Positions 1-10,281 of a stretch of DNA of 64,000 nt are shown piece after piece (the first letter of the stretch is position 1; each line of letters starts with the position of its first letter). The notes under the pieces are model-generated. The model did not search any database, was not told the DNA's origin, and saw nothing but the letters and a program-made list of their open reading frames with translations. Both the position numbers and the translations under genes were made by a program. The stretch is taken from assembly GCF_050947875.1 (NCBI RefSeq), contig NC_134569.1:205400127-205464126 (forward strand). The letters run 5' to 3'. The stretch comes from Dermacentor variabilis (taxonomy: Eukaryota; Arthropoda; Arachnida; Ixodida; Ixodidae).

Positions 1-113
1 TAAGAAGTTTGCAGGGACAACACGGCCACAATTAGTACACGACCGGGGTAGTTGGAGAAGTATGGCAGAGGCCTTTGCCCTGTAGTGTGCGTAACCAGGC
101 TGATGATGATGAT
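1..113 (+). mobile_element. 3' end of an RTE-like LINE
   Basis: The first bases translate in + frame as the C-terminal tail of a non-LTR reverse transcriptase ORF (reading LVHDRGSWRSMAEAFAL before a stop). This is followed by a short non-coding piece ending in a (TGA)n run at about 100-113. A TGA/ATGA microsatellite tail is typical of RTE/BovB-type LINEs and marks the 3' terminus. The body of the element lies to the left of the window. The family assignment is by recognition only. Confidence 0.6.
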
Positions 114-365
114 GACTATTGTGAGTGAAAACCCCCCACGATGGCAAGGATTGTTCGTAATAATTTCTACGTACGCCGTCGAAACGCTGATGGATTAAGG
201 CGACCGACGGTGGGAAAAGCAAACTGGCACTTGATATTTGTCGAAGGCAATTAGAAGAATAATGAACACTTATGAGCATATACTTCTGTTTGGGACATCG
301 TTAAAACAGCCTTGACGCTGCATCGGAACATTAGACGACCTGAGAGAAGCTTCTGCGTATTCACT

Positions 366-479
366 CCTGCTAGTAACAGCGCAAAATGTAGACAAGAGAC
401 GAGACAAGAACACACCACAAGCGCTTGTGGTGTCTTCTTGTCTCGTCCCTTGTCTACATTTTGCGCTGTTACTAGCAGG
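366..479. repeat. 114-bp near-perfect palindrome
   Basis: Two 57-nt arms (366-422 and 423-479) are reverse complements with only about two mismatches and no spacer. The centre reads CAAGCGCTTG. The outer edges are CCTGCTAG and CTAGCAGG. The motif TTCTGCGTATTCACT occurs on the left side near 350 and again at 507, so the palindrome sits inside a larger repeat or arose by template switching at a fold-back. Confidence 0.85.
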
Positions 480-715
480 ATGGAAAACCAACAAGCCCAA
501 GCTGCTATTCTGCGTATTCACTGCTGCTGTCATTAAAACTGATGTTGCGTAGTTGAACAAAGTGCAAATTTTGCGTTGTTTTATTGAGGAACAACTAGCA
601 GCACTCTGAACGGTCGAATTTTTGTTTTTGAGGCTCCCCAACCTCCAAATATTGTCAAATGTGACAAGTAGTTGAAGTTCAGTTGTCATTGGAAACGCTT
701 AAAAAAATTAAAGGC

Positions 716-905
716 TGGGGTTTTACGAGCCAAAACCACGATTTGATTATGAGGCACGCCGTAGTGAGGGACTCCTGAATGATTTTGAACACATGAGGTT
801 TCTTAACGTGCACCGATTTCGCGGTACACTGGTGTTTTTGCAATTTACCTTGATCAAAATGCGGTGGCCACGGCCGCGTTTCAAACCCGCGATTTAAAAC
901 GGTTC
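716..905 (-). mobile_element. tRNA-derived SINE, Ruka-like
   Basis: The stretch with ACCACGATTTGATTATGAGG followed by GCACGCCGTAGTGAGG and GTGCACCGATTTCGCGG is the body of the SINE family that is abundant in ixodid ticks. The tRNA-like head (B-box-like GGTTTGAAACGCGG read on the minus strand) lies at about 860-890. It is oriented head-right, so the element is on the minus strand. A second copy on the plus strand is at 21795-22035. The name Ruka is from memory of the tick SINE literature. Confidence 0.65.
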
Positions 906-1531
906 ATGACGTTGCTACCAGAGTAATCCCAAAGGGAATGTTTAACAGAACATAAAAAAACCCTCGATCATACGATCGATTACCTTGACTCTAATCAGGA
1001 AAATAATGAAGCTGCCTCCTTCAGTGAGGAGACTAGGCGAAATTAAGATATCACGCATGAAAAAAAAAAGGAACAGATAAGTTTTCAATAATTATTTGTA
1101 ACGCTTCTAATTAAGCCACAAACGCTAAAGCTACGCGACATATAGTACTTGACATGCCGCCTATTTCTTCGATGTATAAAAAATCTGAAACATGGTTCTC
1201 TTGGAGCATTGGGAGACGTAGCTAATAGAAGCAGCGTGATATTTTCGAACACTTGCTTACCTTTTTATTAAAGCTGTATCTGATCAACACGCATTTACTA
1301 TCGCACGTAAACTTGGTGGATTGTTAATTTGACCTCAGTTGTAGTTGTACTTATGCCAACGCAGCCGTTTAACTATTACACCGCTCTTAAAGGAAACTAA
1401 TAACGCCACGAAACCACTTGCATACGTGTTCTAATGGAAAATTCTACAGAGGCTGTGAAGAATCTACGCAGAATAGACATTTCTGACTCGTCAGTCAGAT
1501 TCGTACTTCGAATGAATATAAGCACCGTGCC

Positions 1532-1533
<2 letters not shown>
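906..1533. other. no recognised feature
   Basis: This AT-rich stretch has stops in all frames. I see no domain, hairpin or repeat that I can name. Confidence 0.5.

Positions 1534-1563
<30 letters not shown>
1534..1563. repeat. (AT)n microsatellite
   Basis: About 15 uninterrupted AT dinucleotides. Confidence 0.95.
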
Positions 1564-1566
<3 letters not shown>

Positions 1567-2379
1567 CGAGGATACCGAGGCAAAAGAACTAAATAACGTG
1601 TTTCACGCATAAAAACCGGCAGAAAGTTACTAAGCAGTAACTGTTTCCAACCTTCACGCAGTGCAAATTTTCGGTGCGCGTCACCAGAAACGGGCCCTCA
1701 ATTTTTCAAAATACGATACAGCTACTCGTTTTGCTCTTGCTAGGACATAAGTAATAGTCTAGCTGTTATTTAGAACAAGCCTGAAAAAGAAATCGTGAAA
1801 GTGAGAAGTCGCACATGCCTTTACTAAAAATACAAGTCAGTGTTCTATTGGTATTGAAATGGCTCCCCACGTACAAGCAAGGCAATTTTTACGTGCAAAT
1901 CTACAATAAGTTGTGATTGAATAATAAAATTCGACAGTTACACATGTAAGTTGTTCGATTAGATTTTTGATGGCGATGAGATATTGAGACTGGAACGCTA
2001 TATAGTGTTGCGCCTTAGGGTGGAGTTAGGGCAACGAATACACCAAGACCATCGACTGCAACTTCAGGTTGAAAGAATGAAGGAAAAGGGGTTTGATGTC
2101 CTAGCAACACGGCTCCAGGTACGGAAGCCCGCTCCATGCAGGAGCAAGATAAACGTACGAGTTCACATCAGGGCCCCCTGTTCTACTGCCCGAAAGGACT
2201 CCACGTTTAATGCTGTCGTCTTCACTAGGCGAGTCTACTAAGGAATCTGAAGACTGTCCAGCAGCAAATCACCATCGTCGGATCCGTTGCGATACCGCGC
2301 CCGTGCTCGCAACACTCCGCAGTAACCCCGACTCCAAACCCAATGGTTTGGAATATGTGTAAAGAAAGGAACCTGCGAA
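1564..2379. other. no recognised feature
   Basis: An open frame at 1984-2241 (85 aa, Arg-rich) has no recognisable domain and no splice context, and I treat it as spurious. The rest is low-information intergenic sequence. Confidence 0.45.
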
Positions 2380-2765
2380 TGCAAGGTCGCTGTCTTTGTT
2401 TAGTAGTACTGAATGGCCCCCTCCCATTTAATCCTTACTTCAGGCTGTCAGGTAATGGTGGGGTTGGTGGTCATCTGTGGACCCTTGAAGAGGCGGTGTC
2501 CACACTGCGTTCACCTCTGGGTAGGCGCTCATGGACAGGTGGTGGTTTGCCTCGTGGCAAACGTCTAATTACCTGCGACTGACAGGTCGCCGTCGTTGTC
2601 TCCCCACCTTTCATCCTTAGCTCAGGCTGCGAGGTAATGGTGGAGCGGTACCCTTTTTTCGGGATGCCTGACGAGACGCTGTCCACGCTCCGTTGACGTC
2701 TGGATAGGTGCTGATGAATGGGCGGGCGTTTGCCTTGGGGCGAACGCCCAATTGACGTCTTTGAG
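2380..2765. repeat. diverged tandem duplication, unit about 190 bp
   Basis: Copy A (about 2380-2581) and copy B (about 2582-2765) share ordered motifs: AGGTCGC, a CCCA/TTTAATCCTTA-type block, CAGGCTG..AGGTAATGGTG, GTCCAC.CT.CGTT and GCGTTTGCC/GGTTTGCC..GGCAAACG. Identity is roughly 70-75 percent by eye, so this is an old duplication. No coding content is evident. Confidence 0.6.
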
Positions 2766-3929
2766 GTGTTGGGACTTAACAGTAGGCTAGCTCTGCACAT
2801 ATATTAAATACTTCCAGTAATTTGTAATCCAACGAGCGCTGCCGATTGTAACATTTCATCCTAACCTCCCACTCGACGGCAGGTTAAATGTTGGAAGCTG
2901 GTTGTGTATTCGAATACGAATATAGCGGTCTCGAAAAAAACCAGACATGATGCAAGTAGCGCAAGCAGAGACTTTGTTAGGGTGGGAACTGCCCAGCGCC
3001 ACGCGTTCTCCGCAACGCCAGCATGTACGTCCCCCTGCACAGGGCGGGCCGAGAGGGCACCAAAGCCCATCCTCGCTGTCCTAGCAGGGGATGCGTAGCA
3101 ACGAAACGCACTAGTTATGAGGTCGCTCTATTAAGAAAGAAAATGTAGCTTCAGCTGCAGTTCTGCTGGACTTATCGGTATGCAGCCGAAAGGGCCTGCT
3201 TGCAGAAGGGGGGGGTGTCAAATGACATTCTTTGCACCCCCCCACCCTTTGACAGCGGAGGGGCAAGTGCCCCCCCTTCCTCCCCGGTAGATATGCGCAG
3301 GGCTTCATGATCAACTTCAGGCATTCCGAGGTAGTTACCATTTCTGCTACCGTGACTGCACACAAAAGCATATTAGCTAGAATATTCCTGGTACTTAAAG
3401 CACTAGTAACACTAATCCTGTGGCCCAGAACTGTAAACCCGCAAACCAAATGAATCTCAAGCCTGCATGACTATAATTTATCAAAGCGCCGGCCTAAACA
3501 AACCATACTCTGCGGTATGAAACGCCAGCAAGCTATTTATTATTAATAAAAAGAAAGCAGTGGTCTACTCGCGGGGTAGAAAGAAGTCGTCCCGGGTGAA
3601 GTGTCTTGAGCAAACCCGCGTATATCAGTCACATTTTCCCCATTAGGAAGGTTCTTATACAGGTCCTCCTCAGATGCGCGTCATCTGTTTCTTTCTGGAA
3701 ATTATGAAATTATAGATTGCTGTCTTTCGAGGGCGACGGCACGGATAAAACTGCACAATAAAAATATTTCGACATCCGTGTTTTTCCATTTTCGAGCGTG
3801 TGCGGGGCGGCATCACCATTTGAGAACTGCAATGCATTCAGCGCATACCGAAATATGACACCCTCTGTCGGTTCAAGCTTAAACCTGAGTCGGCTGTTTC
3901 TCAGCTTGACCGACAGGCGGCGAGCATTT
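2766..3929. other. mostly unassigned; G/C-run repeat at 3205-3290
   Basis: The stretch 3205-3290 has alternating G8 and C7 runs (AAGGGGGGGGTGTCAAATGA, then CACCCCCCCACCCTTTGACA) and can fold back on itself. A similar G-run/C-run block recurs at 32025-32125, so it is a dispersed repeat. Nothing else in this stretch is recognisable. Confidence 0.4.
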
Positions 3930-5602
3930 ACTTGGAGGGCGCTATTCTGGACATTCCGCCATTTTCTTCGATGTATGACGTAGGCGCGACGCAAACAAAA
4001 TGGCGCTGGTGGCCCCGTTTTGGTTACGCAACGTGACGTCAACTTGACGTTTCGCCTAAGAAATTGAAATGAAGGCACTGAATATAGCGTTATCGGCAAA
4101 GCAAAACAGTTTTCCTCCGCAGTAAAAATAAAGCAGCTATCTCAAAGCGTATGATTATTCCGTCGAAAACGCTTCTCGCTTCAGTCGTCTGCTGCGTACA
4201 CGCCATGGTCTGCTTCAATAGCTGGGATGCGTGTCCCCGGAAAATGGAATGACTCATCGCATGTTGGCACCAACGCGCTTGTTTTCTTGCTTGAGACAAC
4301 ATACGCGACCTACCAGTGGTGATGCGCACACGTTCTAGGCCACGTTATCGCTATCGCGTGAAACGCAAGTGACTCAGCCCGACTCGGCTCGCTGAGATAC
4401 GGCCGAATATCACCGATAGCGTTGCGCGCGCCAGAGATACCACTAGAGCGACGCAAGCGCCGGCGCTGCCATCTCTTGTTCATTTCGCTGGTTACTCGCA
4501 CCGAGGGAGGAAACTTCAAGGCGCCGTCTTGCGTACATTTCTTTTTATAGATTAGAAAGAGGCCGTTGTCATAAATTTTGATTCTGCGAAAAGGCATTAA
4601 TCTTGATTACAATACAAATGCAGCAGCGAAAAGTGGACAACATTGCCGAAAGTTTGCTATGTTCAACCAATATGATTTCGTATAAACGCGTTCTATTAAA
4701 AAATGATGGCCCCTAACACAAATGCCAACACCACCCGAGAGCGATACAAATACTATGAGCACGCGTTATGAACAAAAGATTTTCGTGGCGCCAAACTACG
4801 GCGAAAATGTGGCGATACGCATTCCTCTCTGCTGCCATTGCATATGGCTGCTCATTAGCATAATTCGCGCGGCTCGTCGCAGCAACAATTATGGCGGAAA
4901 ATCTCAGCAATGGCGGCCCAGCGCAACGTCACGCATCGTAAAAATGACGTTTACGAAACAGCCCTTCCTGTGACGCTCCTCACGAGATATTCCTTCAGCC
5001 AATCAGCAAGCCGGCATGGTGCATATCTTGGATCGCCACCACATATTCGCGCAATTGCAGATGCACTGCACTGGCTTCTGCACGCTACTGCTCACATTCT
5101 TTTTGAAGCACTAACATCACAATCTATCTGCCAAGGACCAAAAAAATGTATTAGTCCATAAAATTTGCAGCTCCACGTCACGTTTCGTCATCTTGATGAA
5201 AACGCAAAATTGCATTTTGCAATACTTCCGTTTCCCGGCACAAATTTCAAAACACGTGACCTCTCGACAGCCAATAAGAGAGTAAACATGGCGGATAATG
5301 GCGGCCGTGCAGCCGCCATGTGTGTCGAGAATAGCACCCGGAGTCGGAAAGACCTGATAAAACGAAGCAGGCTAAATCACCATTTGTCACCGCTCGTCTC
5401 AATGCTGATGTCAATAAATCATTATCATCGTCGGCAGCACCGGCGCCATCAATCAAGCGATCTGTATATGAGGGTAGCGTTTGAATGCGTGCTTCAAACA
5501 ACGGTTCGGGTCACTGTCGATCGTTGCGTTGGCGGTTGCATAAATTTGACGTCAGGAGATTTCCATAAAATAGATCGGAATAATTTTACGTTATAGTGCC
5601 CT
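3930..5602. mobile_element. cluster of non-autonomous TIR-type repeats
   Basis: Several blocks share the motifs GGGCGCTATTCTGGACATT (about 3938), repeated CGTCA/TGACG words, CCAATAAGAG/CCAATCAGC and ATGGCGG. The right end (5577-5602) reads GGAATAATTTTACGTTATAG then TGCCC. This resembles the terminal sequence (GGGCNCTATAACGTAAAAnT type) of the TIR elements at 7157-8111 and 39097-40252. I see no transposase. Exact element boundaries cannot be fixed by eye. Confidence 0.4.
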
Positions 5603-5924
5603 CTGGCTGTCGAGCGGCTGGGAGGACACGCTGTTTGCTGTAATTTGCCATTATCAGATCTAAGTCACGGAAGTTTCCTCCACGTCAGAGAAAGTGCCAC
5701 GAATAGAAAGTGCTACGTGCAATTGAACCAAGGACCGCGACGTAGCAACCAGAGAGGCAAGCTCTACGCCACAGCTGTAGCTTGTCTAATTGTTTTTCCA
5801 GTTGCACTAACCACTTCCTCAAAACTGTTGGGTCCATTGCCGTATGAATGTAGTCAATTTCGGCGTTTCGAAGGCCGGTTATTGTGTACTTTACATACAT
5901 GCTGCTCTAAAATTTTCTCCTACA

Positions 5925-8900
5925 ACGTAGTTAATGCCTAGACTCAATTCTAAACACCCCTTTCTTTAGAATAGGGCGCCCCCTACCGCGAGAGCACTAA
6001 ATCGGCACGTAACTTCTCCGGCTTGTTTGCGCATGCTTCCACCTATCATATTTGATGACAGGAAGGTGTGCGTGTATGAAAGCAGATCTGTGCATATTGT
6101 AACCACTGAATTTTGAAGGAATCGCGAACCTAGCTTCGCGGAATATGGTTGTGGACCAGCTTTCTTCTGATGGATCCACCGTATCTTCAATATGACACAT
6201 TGGCTTGTGCGCCCGTACAGCACATCCGACGTAGCTTTATACACTTCGTTTTTTCATTCATTAACAGAATTGCATAAACCGCCAGTGGCAGGTGCCCCGT
6301 TTATAACACTTTGGCATAATCACTCGGACATGATTGGCGTGCGAAATTGAAATGCGTTTATGACGAATTAGCAAGGTTTCGCTAAGTGATTTCTAAAATA
6401 ATAACCGCAAGGCACATGAAGTTTAGGAACTGTGGCTGTGAGACCGCGTGGCCTATTCACTTGGAACCAATTTCGAAGATGAGCTTTGTTTTGAGATGTG
6501 CATTCCCAGAGTGTGCACGACATGTGTTGGCGTCAAGATTATTTTTTACTTTCAATGCATCAAAACAAATTTTGTTAAATTAGTAATTGGAACAACGTTA
6601 CGTTTCTATCCCGAATTCGGCACCTTGTATCGGAAAACTAGTGGAAGTTGCAAAATTGTTTCCACGTGGATGTTCTTTGTGAAATCACTGGTGATTCCTA
6701 AATTACAACGTGCGCTGAAGTAATTGGTTATAAAATTCAGCAGGGAACTTTTATTAATTTGTCAGATACGTATATTTATTCTTTTTGGGCGTAATGCAAG
6801 CAGGCGTCTAATAGTAATAGGGATAGATGTGTGCATTCTTGTTGTATGGCACAGACGATAGAAAAAAATTCTGTTATCGATGAAAATAAAACAAAAAAAC
6901 ACAAAATAGAACTGGCTGTACAACTAGTACACATTTTTATGTTACCGAGGAGCATGCAATAGAATGGTGCACGAAGTCGAAAAAATAACTCACGTTGCAG
7001 TAAATTTCATCAGCGATTGCTGTGGCTTTGTTTCCAGAATTACGATTTATTAGTTATAATGCTATTTACTAACAATAATATTTTCAGAGCTGTTACTTGT
7101 CTACCATTGCAAAGGTCTCTTTTTGACATGTGCAATGTTCGATGAGTGATACAATGGACATTGTAACTTAAAGCTATTCCAAACTTTGCTATTCCAATTC
7201 TGCAATCAGCCCTCTGCGATTGGTCAAAAACTTTTTGGGACCACCCCCATTTCGCCTGTCTGTCGTGCGGCGTCATGAAAACCGCAATAGCTCCCCAATC
7301 TGACATTATATCTACACACAGACTATGCATGCTTCGACCATACAAAAGAAAAATTATTATTTTGGATTCGTCACCTTTTTCCGATTAACCCGCTGCTATT
7401 GGTCAAAAAGTTTCAGGCTGCACTCACTTCACCTGTCTGTCACGCGATGTCACAAAACCGCGAAAATTCATTTCGTCGAAGTGATCTGTACGCTTTAATA
7501 ATGCATTAACATGCCGAACAAAATTGAATTTCTTTTCTGAATAGCCGGAGTCTGCCCCCTTCCGAAGGGAATAGAAGACAGCTGCCACCGATTGCTCAGG
7601 CACTGACTACTCGGACGTGCCTGAGAGCATGGGTTTATTTGCGCATTACAAAACATTGTGCGTGGCTGTCTAACCTTATCGAGTCTTTCCGGCACGTATA
7701 CGCGATCGATCTCTCAACTGTTCTTTCATGAGAATACTCTTTAGCGGCCTTTTTAACTATCCGTTGAAGGCCGCCGCGATTTTAGACAAACCAGAGCCAG
7801 CTAGGTAAGGGAAAGCGGACCAATCGCAGATGCCGGCACCTCCCTCTTCACACGGTTCTCTGTTTACAGTGCGCTGGCTTGGCCCCATCGGAGTCCTCTC
7901 GACTTGGTCGCGCTCCTGGCCTCTTGTCTTCCAATTAAATAAGAAAAACTGATCCATGTAGGCAATGTTATTCGTTTTGAAAGTAAACAAGGTTACCTTA
8001 TATAAATGAGGATAGCGTTTGATTTGGCTGTTCCGGCAACGCTGCGGGCCACCGCCCGATAGTCGCGTCAGGTGGTATAAAACTTACTGGACAAGTTTTA
8101 CATTATAGGGCCCCTGATGTAGAAGAACAAATCTAATACTATGAAGTTCAGCTGCCGGGCTAAGTTCCTCGCGCACACGTGCTGCGGAAAAATCAGGGGC
8201 GGCTTATACGAATTACGTCAACCGTTCGCAAATTTACTCACGGGCCGAAAACCTCGTGCAGTTCAGACTTTATTCCCGCAGAATTTGTTGTCGAGGGTCA
8301 TGCAGTCGTGAAATTGTCGCTACTTTGTCACAACACTAGATACCCTTCCGCCACATATATTGGTTTCTATTGTGTAAAACAGATTATTTCAGCCTCTTCG
8401 AATAAAAAACCACAAGTAAGCGTTAACAGCTGAACGACAGCTTTTACGAAAACTTCCAATGTACCACATAGAATATAGCCAAGACGCACTATGAGAAAGG
8501 GATGAGATAACCAGAAACAATGAGCTGTCCATACCGAGGGTTACTGGGCGCACATTTGAACTCGGAAAGATGTCTTGCCCCATACGTTCCGAACACGCCG
8601 ACCTTTTCTGATAGAAGCAGGTGCACAGAATTTTCTTTTTTCTAACAGCACAAATATTCAGGATTACACATAGCGATAATGCGTGCCAAACTACTTCGTC
8701 CATGACCTCAGAATTCATCAGTACAACTTCATCGACAGTCAATGGCATGATTATTTTCAATCGTTTAAACCACTAATGGGAAGAAGATTATTGAGGCAAT
8801 ATGTGTAACACAGTAAAATAATGCATAGTCGAAGATCCAGAAGTCAGACGCTGCATTGGGACACCCTCCACAAGTATACGCAAGATTATAAGGAACATCT

Positions 8901-9008
8901 GCTGGAAATGATGGGAAAAGGCAAAGTGTAGGCAAAAATATTATTGGATTAAGACTGTTAATACAAATAATGCGAGCTAAATTGTATTGGTAGCAAATTG
9001 TATTGGTA
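5925..9008. repeat. upstream part of the gene 1 duplicon
   Basis: From about 5925 the sequence matches the gene 4 upstream region from about 57980, and the gene 3 upstream region read in reverse from about 54150. Examples are GAAGGTGTGCGTGTATGA, GCAGATCTGTGCATATT and GGGGCGGCTTATACGAA. The match is colinear but interrupted in gene 1 by insertions at about 7157-8111 and 9009-13318. No host gene is visible. An open frame at 6386-6723 corresponds to the longer frame at 53427-53795. Confidence 0.8.
7157..8111 (+). mobile_element. non-autonomous TIR element inserted upstream of gene 1
   Basis: The homologous arms (for example 59190-59215) read continuously across this point (GATACATGATGTAGAAG), whereas gene 1 carries about 950 extra bases here. 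The left end reads ATTGTAACTTAAAGCTATTC and the right end, reversed, reads CCTATAATGTAAAACTTGTC, forming imperfect terminal inverted repeats. The interior matches 39144-40252 in the opposite orientation, including the words CTGCGATTGGTCAAAAA and GTCACGCGATGTCAC. No transposase frame is present, so it would have depended on a related enzyme supplied in trans. Confidence 0.65.
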
Positions 9009-9496
9009 CTGATCACATGTGTTAAACAGTCGACAGCGCAAGCGCCATCGCTGCCAGGGGCGGCACCCCCTTCCGGAATCGCTATAAAAAGACCGAACAT
9101 CCGCTGCCGAGTGGGATTTGCGGCCGAACCTTGCTCCTATTCATACTTCTGTTCTTCACCCTTGGGTGAGTGTGACGCAAATACATAGCTTCTGTAAAAA
9201 AAATTGTCTTGGCCGCATGTCCCCATTGTAGTTTTCTTAGTTGTCAATTCTGTTGTGATGGGTGCTGATATTTGCACATTCCGCGTCCGAATAGGTTGTT
9301 TTGTGCCTCTTGGGAGGGACACTGTGTCATGTTCCCCAGTATGGTTTCGTCCAGGCTGTGCTGCCACTAGGATATGCGTACGCGCTCGACTGACTTTGGC
9401 TGTGTCGTGTATATGACTCCTGCTAATCTGTGCTGGTGACGTTGAGACGAATTCCGGCCCAGATAAATGTGATCAAGTTCTTGCTCCATTAAATAA

Positions 9497-10267
9497 ATGA
9501 GATTAGCGAGTCAAAATTTTCAAGAAGTTCTTGGAAAAATCAAAGATGTACAGCTTAGCGTTACAGAAATCAAACGAGGCTTTTCTAAACTAGAAGACAG
9601 CTCAGCCACTGTCACTGACATCGCTAAGGAAGTCAACACCTTGGACTCGATGCTCAAAGAATGTCAAGGCAGGCTTCAAAGCATAGAAACAACTCAAACG
9701 CGACAGTCTAGCAAACTTGTTGAAGACCTCAATAATAGAATGCGTAGAAATAACTTGATCTTCAAAGGCATTGCTGAGCAGACAACGGAAACATGGAAAG
9801 ATACCGAAGATGTGGTGACAAAGTTTGTAACCACGAAGTTGGGAATGTCAATTGGTGAAATCGAGCGAGCCCATAGAATAGGAGAACGAAGGGAGAACAA
9901 CACCCGCCCGATAATTGTGAAATTCTTAAATGTCAAAGACAAGACCTGCATTCTCAAAGATACCCACAAACTCAAAGATCTTAAATCTGCTTCCGTTTGG
10001 ATGGAAGAGGACTTTTCACCTCGGATGCAATTTACTAGGAAGCAGCTTAGAGGCATTGCTCGAAAGACCAGACATCCTTGTGAGCAATATAAACTCTTCT
10101 TTGATGAACTCCTTCTTAATGGTACCCTGTATTCATTCAACTACACCACTAGAGAAGTGACTGCTCTTCCCAAACGCCGCTCTACAGATGGGGCTGCTTT
10201 TTCGAAAAACGGTATAAAAGAAGTGACTACTCCCCATGAAGGCGATGCGACCACTCAAGACAACTGA
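9497..10267 (+). CDS. LINE ORF1: coiled coil plus nucleic-acid-binding domain
   Basis: This intact 256-aa frame belongs to the LINE at 9009-13318. Residues about 5-75 are a heptad-rich, charged coiled coil (QEVLGKIKDVQLSVTEIKRG region, then LVEDLNNRMRRNNLI). Residues about 75-215 match the RRM-like/C-terminal fold of LINE ORF1 proteins, with the hallmark RRNNLIFKGI and the IERAHRIG motif followed by RPIIVKFLN. Such proteins coat LINE RNA and act as chaperones during retrotransposition in the cytoplasm and nucleus. The start is the first ATG after the 5' UTR. ORF2 follows after 14 nt. The frame is intact although ORF2 is dead, suggesting fairly recent insertion. Confidence 0.8.
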   Translation: MRLASQNFQEVLGKIKDVQLSVTEIKRGFSKLEDSSATVTDIAKEVNTLDSMLKECQGRLQSIETTQTRQSSKLVEDLNNRMRRNNLIFKGIAEQTTETWKDTEDVVTKFVTTKLGMSIGEIERAHRIGERRENNTRPIIVKFLNVKDKTCILKDTHKLKDLKSASVWMEEDFSPRMQFTRKQLRGIARKTRHPCEQYKLFFDELLLNGTLYSFNYTTREVTALPKRRSTDGAAFSKNGIKEVTTPHEGDATTQDN

Positions 10268-10281
10268 CTAAAAATAAAGGA

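Noticed and set aside
270..689. 139-aa minus-strand ORF
   Set aside because: It runs through the 366-479 palindrome, and its repeated peptide words come from the inverted repeat, not from a protein domain.
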